The notes under the pieces are model-generated. The model did no database searches. It was given only the letters and a program-made list of their open reading frames with translations, and was not told where the DNA came from. Of a DNA stretch of 64,000 bases, positions 18,092-25,896 are shown piece by piece. Numbering within the stretch: position 1 is the stretch's first letter; each line of letters begins with the position of its first letter. Source of the DNA: Streptomyces sp. NBC_01497 (GTDB lineage: Bacteria > Actinomycetota > Actinomycetes > Streptomycetales > Streptomycetaceae). The stretch spans positions 2,418,001 through 2,482,000 of the forward strand of contig NZ_CP109427.1 in NCBI RefSeq assembly GCF_036250695.1. The letters run 5' to 3'. Position numbers and translations under genes: made by a program.

Positions 18092-18125
18092 TCGCAGTCC
18101 CGCCCGGGCGGGACCGCGTCTCACA

Positions 18126-18240
18126 GGGCCCCTCTCGTACGGAAGCTCTCGTACGGAAGGTCACGTGCGGAAGCTCTCGTACGGCCCCTCTCGTACGGAA
18201 GGTCACGCACGCCCCTCCCGTACGGAAGGTCACGTGCGGC
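18126..18240. repeat. Degenerate tandem repeat around CGTACGG, ~14-bp period
   Basis: CGTACGG occurs at 18136, 18150, 18178, 18192 and 18219, mostly at 14-bp or 28-bp steps. GGAAGGTCACG follows three of the copies. The block fills most of the gap between the pyk terminator and the stop of the convergent lyase-like gene. It looks like an expanding minisatellite with no coding role. Confidence 0.7.
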
Positions 18241-18313
18241 CCGCACCCGCGCGGCCGGCCCGGGCCGGGGCCCCGTCCGCGTGGGGCTCCCGGTCCGGCT
18301 CACGCGCCGCCGC

Positions 18314-19762
18314 TCAGAGGTCGGCGAGGAACGGGACGATGTTCTCCGCGGCGGCGATCTCCGCCGTCAGCGGGTGGTCCTCGCGCACCAGCGGCAGTGC
18401 CTGCCGCGCGCGCCGCAGCGCCTCGGCCACCGGGGTGTCCGGCAGCTCGACCGCCCGCAGCGACAGGGCCCGCACCACGCCGACCAGTTCGCAGGCGAGC
18501 ACCGTGCGGTACGCGCTGACCGCCTCGGCGGTGCTGTGCGCGGCCTGGGAGGCGAAGCTCGCATGGTCCTCCAGGCCCCGGGAGATGATCGCCGTGCCCA
18601 GGGTCACGGGTGACGCCGCGTGCCGCAGCCGGCTGAGCGCGTCATGCGAGACGTACTCCAGGATCATGATCCCGGAGCTGCCCGCGGGACCGTCGGCGAG
18701 GAACGGGGCGAGGCCCGTCAGATCGGGCTCCACCAGGTCGCTGAGCCGGGCGCTGGACAGCTCGGCGACGTGGTGCAGCGCGGCGCGCAGCCGGTCGAGG
18801 CCGAGCGCCAGGTGCGAGGTCGCGAAGTGTCCGTGGTGGTAGACGCGTCCGGACTCGGCGTCGATGAAGGGGTTCTCCGCCGCCGCGTTGATGTCGATCT
18901 CCAGGATCCCCTTGAGGGCTTCCGCGGCCTCCAGCGCGGGTCCCTGCACCTGGGGAAAGGCCCGCAGCCCGAACGGGTCCTGCAGCCGGGCGCCGTCCGC
19001 GGGCTCCTCCTCGCCCCACAGGAGCCGCCGCATCTCCGCCGCGCAGTGCACGGAGCCGGGGTGCGGCCGCTGGGCGTGCACCCGGGTCGCGAAGGCCTCG
19101 GGCGAGCCGTCGAGCGCGATGTAGGAGAGCGCGGCCACCACGTGGCTGGCGCGCAGCAGCCGGCTCAGGTCGGACCAGGCGAGCACGGAAGTGGCCAGGG
19201 TGGCGGCGTTGCTGGAGATGAAGGCCAGCGCGTCGCCCGGGCTGATCGGCACCGGGTCGAGCGAGCCGGATCCCCAGGGCCGCTCGCCCGCGAGGGTGAG
19301 CGCGATCTCGGCGAGCGCGCCGAGATCGCCGGTGCCGATGGAGCCGCGTGAGTGCGGCGCGGGGATGGCGCCGACACGCAGCGCGGCGGCGAGCGCCTCA
19401 AGGAGCCTCGGGTGGACACCGCTGCCGCCGGCGGCGAGCTGGTTGAGGCGGATGACCAGCGTGGCCCGTACGGTGTCCTCCGGGGAACGCGGGCCGGAGG
19501 TGCCCGCGTGGCTGCGCAGCAGACGGAGTCCGTGCTGGTCGACGGCTTCGGGGTCGACGACCTCGTGGCGGTTGGCGCCGACTCCTGTGGTTCTCCCGTA
19601 GACCGCTCGCTTCGCCTCGCTGTCCCGTGCCACCCGGTACGCCTGGAGCGCGCGTTCCAGCGCTTTTCCGTCGAGGCTGACCGACGCTCCGCGCCGGGCG
19701 ACACGGACGACGTCGTCGCACCGCAGCCCTCGTCCGTCGACGCGGATGTGGCTGGAGCTCAT
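18314..19762 (-). CDS. Histidine/phenylalanine ammonia-lyase family protein with altered MIO triad
   Basis: A 482-residue member of the HAL/PAL/TAL superfamily, enzymes that remove ammonia from aromatic amino acids through the MIO cofactor, which forms from an internal Ala-Ser-Gly. Family motifs present: VYGRTTGVG with the catalytic Tyr, QDPFGLRAFPQVQG, ENPFI and EDHASFASQ. The MIO region reads RGSIGTGDLGALAE: aligned on GDL, the triad is Gly-Thr-Gly and the segment is one residue shorter than the canonical GSVGASGDL. The cofactor may therefore be absent or modified. The ATG at 19760-19762 has AAGGAGG 8 nt upstream. It is divergent from an MFS gene, suggesting a linked substrate or product exporter (inference). 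Confidence 0.8.
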   Translation of the reverse strand: MSSSHIRVDGRGLRCDDVVRVARRGASVSLDGKALERALQAYRVARDSEAKRAVYGRTTGVGANRHEVVDPEAVDQHGLRLLRSHAGTSGPRSPEDTVRATLVIRLNQLAAGGSGVHPRLLEALAAALRVGAIPAPHSRGSIGTGDLGALAEIALTLAGERPWGSGSLDPVPISPGDALAFISSNAATLATSVLAWSDLSRLLRASHVVAALSYIALDGSPEAFATRVHAQRPHPGSVHCAAEMRRLLWGEEEPADGARLQDPFGLRAFPQVQGPALEAAEALKGILEIDINAAAENPFIDAESGRVYHHGHFATSHLALGLDRLRAALHHVAELSSARLSDLVEPDLTGLAPFLADGPAGSSGIMILEYVSHDALSRLRHAASPVTLGTAIISRGLEDHASFASQAAHSTAEAVSAYRTVLACELVGVVRALSLRAVELPDTPVAEALRRARQALPLVREDHPLTAEIAAAENIVPFLADL

Positions 19763-19775
19763 CCCGTTCACCTCC

Positions 19776-19804
19776 TTGACAACTATTCATTCATGAATGA
19801 GGCT
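19776..19804. promoter_or_regulatory. Palindrome in the divergent lyase/MFS promoter region
   Basis: An exact 14-bp palindrome TCATTCATGAATGA lies at 19787-19800, between a plus-strand TTGACA (19776-19781) and the likely -10 area. The region is distinctly AT-rich for this genome. This suits an operator that controls both divergent genes. No regulator gene is adjacent. Confidence 0.5.
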
Positions 19805-19882
19805 CCATGAAACTTCTTATTCAGGATCTTGGCAAGAGGGTGGGCCGAGTGGCCTCCCGCGCGGATGGGACCACGTGGAACG

Positions 19883-21235
19883 ATGCCTGATCACGACCTG
19901 ACGACGCAGGCCACGAAGCCGGCCGGGGTTTCCTTCGACGACGCGCCCCTCAACAGATTCCATCTGAAGATCACCGCGCTGACGTTCGGGGCCAACTTCT
20001 CCGACGGCTACCAGCTCGGCGTCATCGGGATCGCGCTGACCCTGATCACCCCGCGGATGCATCTCGGCTCGGTGTGGGAGGGCCTGCTCGGCGCCTCGGC
20101 GCTCATCGGCATCTTCGTGGGAAGCATCACCCTCGGCTGGCTCGCCGACCGGATCGGCCGCCAGCAGCTGTACATGCTGAACTTCCTGCTGATCACGCTC
20201 GCCTCGATCGCCCAGTTCTGGGTCCAGGGCCCGGGCCTGCTGTTCGGCCTGCGCATCCTGATCGGCATCGGGATCGGCGCGGACTACGCGATCGGCCCGA
20301 CGCTCGTGGCGGAGTTCTGCCCGCGCCGCCACCGGGGTTTCCTGCTCGCGTCGCTGACCGCCATGTGGACGGTCGGCTACATCTGCTCGTACTTCTTCGG
20401 CAACTGGCTGGTGGGGTTCGGCGGGGACAGCTGGCGGTGGCTGCTGGCCAGCAGCGCGCTGCCGGCGCTGATCGTACTGCTGCTGCGGATCGGCACCCCC
20501 GAGTCGCCGCGCTGGCTGGTCAGCAAGGGGCGGCTCGACCAGGCGCGGGCCGTCGTCGCGAAGTACATCGGCGAGAACGTCGACTTCGAGTCGATCGTGA
20601 CCCCGGTGCGGGAGGGTGCCGCGCGGGGCGGCGCCGGCGACGCCTCGTACCGGCGGCTGTTCGGCGCGGACCAGTGGCGCAAGACCGCGTTCGGCATCCT
20701 CTACTACAACTGCCAGGTCATCCCCTACTTCGCGATCTACACCTTCCTGCCCGTCGTCATGGCGAAGTTCCACCTCAAGGAGGGCTTCCTCGGCGACGGG
20801 CTGCTCAACGTCTTCCTGCTGCTCGGCAGCATCGCGGGACTGTGGTTCACCGCGCGCTTCTCACGTCGCGGCTTCGTGATCGGCTCGTTCATCGTGATGG
20901 CCCTGGCGCTCGGCCCCCTGGGTGTGTGGCCGGGCGGGCCGACGCTCGTGCTGTTCGTGCTGTTCCTGCTCTTCACGTTCACCATGTCGGCCGCCTCCAA
21001 TCTGGACCAGGTCTATCCGCCGGAGCTGTTCTCCACCGCGCTGCGCAGTTCCGGCGTCGGCCTGCTCAACGGGGTCAGCAGGATCGGCTCGGCCGCGGGT
21101 ACGTTCCTGCTCCCGATGAGCATCGACCACCTGGGCTTCTCGTTCTCGATGACGGCGCTGGCGGCGTTCCTGGTCGCGGGCGCTGTCGTCTCCTTCGTGT
21201 GGGCGCCGGAGACCTCGGACGTCGTCCTGGAATGA
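19883..21235 (+). CDS. MFS transporter (sugar/aromatic-acid porter type)
   Basis: A 450-residue major facilitator with about twelve membrane spans. The loop 2-3 signature GWLADRIGRQ and the central PESPRWLVSKGRLDQARAVV are typical of the sugar porter and aromatic acid:H+ symporter branches. The long loop between helices 6 and 7 is visible (residues ~205-260). The ATG at 19883 is the chosen start; in-frame TTG (19829) and ATG (19865) codons upstream are alternatives. It is divergent from the lyase-like gene across a palindromic promoter region, so both may serve one substrate. Direction of transport cannot be told. Confidence 0.82.
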   Translation: MPDHDLTTQATKPAGVSFDDAPLNRFHLKITALTFGANFSDGYQLGVIGIALTLITPRMHLGSVWEGLLGASALIGIFVGSITLGWLADRIGRQQLYMLNFLLITLASIAQFWVQGPGLLFGLRILIGIGIGADYAIGPTLVAEFCPRRHRGFLLASLTAMWTVGYICSYFFGNWLVGFGGDSWRWLLASSALPALIVLLLRIGTPESPRWLVSKGRLDQARAVVAKYIGENVDFESIVTPVREGAARGGAGDASYRRLFGADQWRKTAFGILYYNCQVIPYFAIYTFLPVVMAKFHLKEGFLGDGLLNVFLLLGSIAGLWFTARFSRRGFVIGSFIVMALALGPLGVWPGGPTLVLFVLFLLFTFTMSAASNLDQVYPPELFSTALRSSGVGLLNGVSRIGSAAGTFLLPMSIDHLGFSFSMTALAAFLVAGAVVSFVWAPETSDVVLE

Positions 21236-21258
21236 CGGCGGAGGTCGTCCCGCCGGAG

Positions 21259-21316
21259 TGACGGCGCAGGCGGACCCGGGGCGGAGGGTTGCCGCCCGCA
21301 CCCGGTAGCGCCGTCA
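21259..21316. terminator. Weak hairpin between two convergent MFS genes
   Basis: TGACGGCGC (21259-21267) pairs with GCGCCGTCA (21308-21316), giving a 9-bp stem around a long GC-rich loop. The right arm includes the stop codon of the minus-strand gene. Low confidence. Confidence 0.3.
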
Positions 21317-22573
21317 GGCCTCCCCGACCACCGCGCGCGCGGACACCGCCGACAGGTCGAGTGCGTCCGCGGCCGTCGCGTTGCGTCGTCCGTAGCGGAA
21401 CTGCCACATCAGCAGCGGCCCGGCGACGGCGAGCACCAGCACGCCCGACATCCGCCACCCCAGGGTGTCGAACGCCGTCGCGGACAGCAGGGACGCGACG
21501 ACGGACACGGCGCCGGTAGCGCCCTCCACGGCTGCCTGGAGGCGGGAGCCCCGGCCGGTCGCGTAACTGCGCACCAGGAACGCGGTCCCTGCGAGGTACG
21601 TGAAGTTCCAGCCGACGCCCGCACAGACCATCGCGCCCATCATGGCCGCGGCGCTGTCGCCCGACGCGCCCGCGAACCCGCCGAGCAGGGTGATCCCGAT
21701 GCCCGTGAGGGCGGTGTGCCAGGGACCGATGCGGCGCATCAGCTCACCGCTGATCAGCGCCGGGGCGAACATCCCGACCAGGTGCCACTGGATCAGCGCC
21801 GCGCCCGTCGCCGACGAGTGGTGGGCGTGTGCGTTGGCGAGCGGGCCTATCGCCATGACGAGGGTCATCAGCGCGCCCGACAGGGGCAGCAGGACCAGCG
21901 CCGCCACGAAGTTCGGGTTGCCCCGGCTCTCGGTGAAGGTGGCCGGTGCCTGTGCGCCGCCTCCCCCGCCGGCACCTGCCGGCGGGGGCACCGGGCGGGG
22001 CTCGCGGGAGACCGTGAGGGCGAGCGGGACCGCGGCCAGCCCCAGCACCGCGACCAGCGCGTACGACCCGGCGAACTCCACCGGGAAGGCGCGGGAGGCG
22101 GCGAGCGCCGCGAACGGTCCGAGGAAGGCCGCTATGAGTCCGCCGTACATGACGATCGACAGCGAGCGCTCCTTGCGGCCGTCCGGTGCGAGGTCGGCGG
22201 CCAGGTAGCGGATGTAGCCGCCGGTGGAGCGGTACGCGCCGAGCAGGGACGTGGCGACGCACAGCAGCCAGAACGCGTGCGCGTACACGGCCGTCATCGC
22301 CAGCAGTCCGCCCGCCACGGCGCAGCCGCCGCCCATCGCCATCACCGCGCGGTAGCCGTAACGGGCCGTCAGCAGGCCCGCCGCGACGGAGGCCAGCAGG
22401 CCGAAACCGGTGATCAGGGTGAGCGGCAGGGTGGCCAGCAGCGGGGTGGGCGCAAGACGGAGCCCGGCGAGGGAGGTGAGGGTCAGGTCGACGCTGACCG
22501 CCCCGTAGTAGATCGTCTGCGACCCGACCAGCCGGGTCAGGTCGGCGGCCGTGCGCGGGGGCCGGGAGGACAT
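21314..22573 (-). CDS. MFS transporter (drug/sugar efflux-like)
   Basis: A 419-residue, roughly twelve-span MFS protein. It lacks the sugar-porter PESPRW motif and instead resembles small-molecule efflux or orphan MFS permeases (RYGYRAVMAMGGGCAVAGG after helix 2). A Pro/Gly-rich cytoplasmic loop separates the two halves. The ATG at 22571-22573 is preceded by GAGGAGAG; a GTG at 22615 is an alternative. It is divergent from a GATase/AraC regulator gene with only 104 bp between starts, so it is the obvious target of that regulator. Substrate unknown. Confidence 0.8.
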   Translation of the reverse strand: MSSRPPRTAADLTRLVGSQTIYYGAVSVDLTLTSLAGLRLAPTPLLATLPLTLITGFGLLASVAAGLLTARYGYRAVMAMGGGCAVAGGLLAMTAVYAHAFWLLCVATSLLGAYRSTGGYIRYLAADLAPDGRKERSLSIVMYGGLIAAFLGPFAALAASRAFPVEFAGSYALVAVLGLAAVPLALTVSREPRPVPPPAGAGGGGGAQAPATFTESRGNPNFVAALVLLPLSGALMTLVMAIGPLANAHAHHSSATGAALIQWHLVGMFAPALISGELMRRIGPWHTALTGIGITLLGGFAGASGDSAAAMMGAMVCAGVGWNFTYLAGTAFLVRSYATGRGSRLQAAVEGATGAVSVVASLLSATAFDTLGWRMSGVLVLAVAGPLLMWQFRYGRRNATAADALDLSAVSARAVVGEA

Positions 22574-22644
22574 ACGGGTGCTCTCCTCGAACGGAGCGGA
22601 GTGGACGTGCTCCACCCTTGCCGAGCAGAGCCGCTCCCACGAGT

Positions 22645-22677
22645 GGCGGCAATGCCATCATTCGCTAGCATTCCGCC
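22645..22677. promoter_or_regulatory. Inverted repeat at the regulator/MFS divergent promoter
   Basis: GGCGG-C-AATGC (22645-22655) is inverted as GCATTCCGCC (22668-22677), with one extra base in the left arm and a 12-nt spacer. The right arm abuts the regulator ATG and overlaps a TAGCAT -10 hexamer at 22666-22671, 6 nt before the ATG. Likely autoregulatory operator; leaderless transcript predicted. Confidence 0.5.
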
Positions 22678-23637
22678 ATGACCACCGCGCCCGTGCCGCC
22701 CCACCGCATCGCCGTCCTGCTGCTCGATCCCGTGCTGCCGCTGGACGCGGGGATACCCCTGCAGGTGTTCGGGCGGGCGACACTGCCCGAGTACGAGGTG
22801 ACCACCGCGTCGCACGGCGGCCGGCCGGTCCGCGCGGCGGGCGGCCTGACGATCACGCCCGGCCGCGACCTCACCGCGCTCCGGGACGCCGACACCGTGA
22901 TGGTGCCGGGCTACGCGCGTGCCGACGCCCCGCTCGATCCCGCGGTACTCGGGGCGCTGCGCGCGGCCCACGCCCGCGGCGCCCGCATGGTCTCGATCTG
23001 CAGCGGGGCGTTCGCCCTCGCCCAGGCGGGCGTCCTCGACGGCCTGCGGGCCACCACACACTGGGCGAGGTGCGCGAAACTCGCGGAGGCCTACCCGCGG
23101 GTGACGGTCGACCCGGACGTGCTCTACGTGGACGAGGGCCGCGTCCTCACCTCGGCCGGCGTGGCCGCGGGCATCGACCTGTGCCTGCACATCCTGCGCC
23201 GCGACCACGGCTCGGTCCTCGCGAACACCATGGCGCGGTCCATCGTCGCGGCGCCCCGACGGGAGGGCGAGCAGCGGCAGTTCATCGAGTACGCGGACGC
23301 GCCGTGCGGCGAGGACGCGCTGTCGGCGACCCGCGCGTGGATGCTCTCGGTGCTGCACGAGCCGCTGACGGTGGCCGGGATGGCGGAGCACGCCCGCATG
23401 TCGGAGCGCGGCTTCACCCGCCACTTCACGGCACAGGCGGGGCTGCCCCCGCTGCGCTGGCTGCAGGCCCAACGCGTCGAATACGCCAAGCAGTTGCTGG
23501 AGTCGACGGACCTGCCGGTGGATGAGGTCGCGGCGCGCTCGGGGCTCGGCTCCCCCGCGAACTTCCGCGTCCACTTCAAACGGGCCACGCATGTGGCGCC
23601 GCTGGCGTACCGGAAGTCGTTCGGCACGGCGGTGTGA
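22678..23637 (+). CDS. GlxA-type transcriptional regulator (DJ-1/PfpI domain + AraC helix-turn-helix)
   Basis: A 319-residue regulator. Residues ~8-180 form a class I glutamine amidotransferase-like (DJ-1/PfpI) domain with the nucleophile-elbow segment VSICSGAFALAQAG. Residues ~215-315 are an AraC-type DNA-binding domain with two helix-turn-helices (MAEHARMSERGFTRHF and VDEVAARSGLGSPANFRVHF). In Streptomyces such proteins include the AdpA and GlxA group. The amidotransferase domain is thought to sense a ligand or allow dimerisation rather than act as an enzyme. It sits divergently to an MFS gene that it probably controls. Confidence 0.9.
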   Translation: MTTAPVPPHRIAVLLLDPVLPLDAGIPLQVFGRATLPEYEVTTASHGGRPVRAAGGLTITPGRDLTALRDADTVMVPGYARADAPLDPAVLGALRAAHARGARMVSICSGAFALAQAGVLDGLRATTHWARCAKLAEAYPRVTVDPDVLYVDEGRVLTSAGVAAGIDLCLHILRRDHGSVLANTMARSIVAAPRREGEQRQFIEYADAPCGEDALSATRAWMLSVLHEPLTVAGMAEHARMSERGFTRHFTAQAGLPPLRWLQAQRVEYAKQLLESTDLPVDEVAARSGLGSPANFRVHFKRATHVAPLAYRKSFGTAV

Positions 23638-23680
23638 GCCGGGGCTCCGGCGCGGGACGAAGAAGCGCGGCCTGCGACAT

Positions 23681-23720
23681 GCCGTTGGCCCGCACCCCGG
23701 GCGGGGTGCGGGCCAACGGC
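23681..23720. terminator. Strong bidirectional hairpin, 18-bp perfect stem
   Basis: GCCGTTGGCCCGCACCCC (23681-23698) and its exact complement (23703-23720) enclose a 4-nt loop GGGC. It sits between the convergent regulator gene and the surface-protein gene. Confidence 0.85.
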
Positions 23721-23740
23721 ACAGCAAGGACAGGACGGTC

Positions 23741-25192
23741 CTAGCCTATGAAGCTGTGCAGGCCCTTCATGCTCAGCGTGCCGCCGAACTGGCCCGCCTG
23801 GTCGACCGTGGCGTTCGTGAAGAACACCTTGGAGATCTGGATGGGCGGCGGGAAGTCCGGGGTGAAGGTGATCGGCAGAAGACCGAACATGCTGCCCGAC
23901 AGCTTCTCCGTGTACATCGTCACGGGGCCGTCGATGGTCGACGTGCTGCCGGGCGCGGTCTTGATCTGCGTGTGGGTCACGATGTTGCCGTGGGCGTCCC
24001 GGTTGTCGACCGTCTGGTGGAGATCACCGATGTCGATCGAGTCCGCCGTGAACTTCATGACCCGCTTGGTCCCCGCCTGCGTCTTGATGTCCACGAGCCC
24101 CCGGTAGCACAGGCCGTTGAGGCCCAGCTTGCTGCTGGACAGATGCCAGGGGTCGTTGGCCATCGACGGCGCGTCCGCGTCCTCGGTGGGGGGCTTGAGG
24201 ATCGGGATCAGGTTGTCGCACGGCCCGTCGTCACACGAACCGCCGTCAGCCTTGGTCTCGTCCCCCTGGGAAGCGCCAGGGACGTCGCTGAAGGGAACGC
24301 CCCTCTTCGTCAGCAGGTCCTTGATGGCGTCCGTCTTGGTCTGCGCCGTCCCCGCCTTGGCCTTGGACAGCCCGCCCACGGTTCCCTTGACGGCCTTGCC
24401 GGACGTGGAGGTGGACGTACCGCTGTCCTTGCCGTCGCCGCTCCCGCCCTTCGCCCCGTCGTCACCCTTCGAGGTACCGCCCAGGACCGAGCCGAGGGAC
24501 GGTGTGCCCTTCGAGGACGAGTCCGTCGTGGAACCCGGCTTCGCGGTGGTACCCGACGTCGATGTGGAAGCCGCGCTCGGGGTCGAGCTGGGCGTCGGCG
24601 TGTCCGAAGGCGTGGGCGTGGACGAGGACTTGTCGTGCCCGCCCAGCAGGCCGCCCACCACGGAGCCGAGCCCGCCGAGCAGACCGCCGCCGCCCTGGCC
24701 GCCGCCCTGCGCGGGGGCGGAGGACTGCGTCGGGTCGGGCGTGTGCGTCCCGGAGGGCGTGGCCGAAGGCGTCGAGGACGGCTTCGGCCCGGTGGAACCG
24801 CCGCCCGGCTTCGTACCGTCGTCACTCTTGCCGCCCCCGGAGTCCGCGCCCGCACTCGTGCTCGCGGACGGGTCCGGCTTCGCGGACGGGGAAGACGACG
24901 GCGACGGCGAGTCCGACGCGCTGGGCTCGTCGGACCGGCTCACGCACGGGTTGTCGGCCTTGTTGGTGTTGTCGTCCGCCAGCGCGAGCCGCGGTGTGAG
25001 GCCCATCCCGACGAAGACGGCCGTCGGCATGGCCGCGAATATCATCGCCTTGCCCGCCGGCATCTGGAACTTCGTCAGGAGCGACTTCCGGGGCGCGGCG
25101 TGCCGCCGTGCGGCATGCCGTGGACCCGTGGCTCTCCTGAACTCCTCGGCCGCGGCCGTCGTGGCCGCCGCCTGCGTACCGTCATCCCGCAC
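23741..25192 (-). CDS. Secreted or surface protein with Ser/Pro/Gly-rich linker and C-terminal domain related to DUF6230
   Basis: A 483-residue exported protein. It has a long basic N-region, then a signal-like hydrophobic stretch (MIFAAMPTAVFVGMGL) ending in LALA before DDNTNK. About 250 residues of Ser/Thr/Pro/Gly/Asp low-complexity linker follow, then a folded C-terminal domain of ~130 residues with one Cys pair (CDDGPC). The domain ends VFFTNATVDQAG, then GGTLSMKGLHSFIG. The DUF6230 protein of the same operon has matching pieces, ATFTNINIGQSAG and AGTFNLSGLHMAL, so the two domains look paralogous. The GTG start overlaps the DUF6114 gene by 11 bp and has GGAGG 5 nt upstream. Function unknown. 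Confidence 0.8.
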   Translation of the reverse strand: MRDDGTQAAATTAAAEEFRRATGPRHAARRHAAPRKSLLTKFQMPAGKAMIFAAMPTAVFVGMGLTPRLALADDNTNKADNPCVSRSDEPSASDSPSPSSSPSAKPDPSASTSAGADSGGGKSDDGTKPGGGSTGPKPSSTPSATPSGTHTPDPTQSSAPAQGGGQGGGGLLGGLGSVVGGLLGGHDKSSSTPTPSDTPTPSSTPSAASTSTSGTTAKPGSTTDSSSKGTPSLGSVLGGTSKGDDGAKGGSGDGKDSGTSTSTSGKAVKGTVGGLSKAKAGTAQTKTDAIKDLLTKRGVPFSDVPGASQGDETKADGGSCDDGPCDNLIPILKPPTEDADAPSMANDPWHLSSSKLGLNGLCYRGLVDIKTQAGTKRVMKFTADSIDIGDLHQTVDNRDAHGNIVTHTQIKTAPGSTSTIDGPVTMYTEKLSGSMFGLLPITFTPDFPPPIQISKVFFTNATVDQAGQFGGTLSMKGLHSFIG

Positions 25193-25766
25193 TGTGCCTC
25201 CCGCCCTTGGCATTGGCCGTGCTCGTGTGCGTCGCGGTGTTCTGGTCCACCCCCGGGTGGGAGCCCAGGAACAAGGAGCCGGGGCCGGTCGTGCCGGCAC
25301 CGCTCCAGTGGTCCGTCCCGGAGGGCTCCTCGGTGGGGGTGTCCCGCTCCTCGGCCCTGCCCGGTGCCCAGGACACCGACAGGCAGCCGCCGACGAGGGC
25401 GAGGACGAAGCCGACGACGAACCCGCCCAGGTTGGAGACGGGGATGGAGACCAGGGCGAGCAGGATGGCGGCGATGCCGGCGAACACCCGCACGATGGAG
25501 TGGAACCACATCGTCATACCGAGCGTGAACAGCAGGACGCCGATGATCAGTGAGCCGGCACCCGCCGTCGTCGCCAGGGCGAGGGTGAGATTGCCGACGT
25601 GGAGATGGGCGTACGGAAAGTAAGCGATCGGCAGTCCGCTGAGAAGCGTCAACAGCCCTGCCCAGAAAGGCCTCTTACCGCGCCAGGCGCGGAACCTCAG
25701 CCTCCAGTACCTGAACCCGCCGTCGCGCTCCGGGGTCACGAGGGTGTCCGCGGTCTCGGCGCTCAT
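25182..25766 (-). CDS. DUF6114 family integral membrane protein
   Basis: A 194-residue membrane protein with about four hydrophobic spans (RPFWAGLLTLLSGLPIAYF, LTLALATTAGAGSLIIGVLL, MWFHSIVRVFAGIAAILLAL, LGGFVVGFVLALVGG) between a short cytosolic N-terminus and a polar C-terminal tail. DUF6114 proteins are found in actinomycetes next to DUF6230 proteins, as here; their function is not known. GGGAG precedes the ATG at 25764-25766. The 3' end overlaps the next gene, so the operon order is DUF6230, DUF6114, surface protein. It may anchor or export the two secreted partners (inference). Confidence 0.85.
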   Translation of the reverse strand: MSAETADTLVTPERDGGFRYWRLRFRAWRGKRPFWAGLLTLLSGLPIAYFPYAHLHVGNLTLALATTAGAGSLIIGVLLFTLGMTMWFHSIVRVFAGIAAILLALVSIPVSNLGGFVVGFVLALVGGCLSVSWAPGRAEERDTPTEEPSGTDHWSGAGTTGPGSLFLGSHPGVDQNTATHTSTANAKGGRHSAG

Positions 25767-25896
25767 GGAAAACAGCTCCCTGGAACCGGCATTGCCTTGA
25801 CGGAATGCCATGAGATGAAGGGGGTGGCGGACGGGGCGCGCGGCCTGCGCGGGACGGATGTCCCACGTTCCGCTCGCCCCGTCCGTCGGCGGGTGC

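Noticed and set aside
15104..18124. 1006-codon minus-strand frame opposite ackA and pyk
   Set aside because: Shadow of two highly conserved metabolic genes.
18126..18240. Reading the CGTACGG repeat block as a CRISPR or a coding repeat
   Set aside because: The spacing is too short and irregular for CRISPR, and the frames through it extend only as unsupported continuations from pyk or shadow frames.
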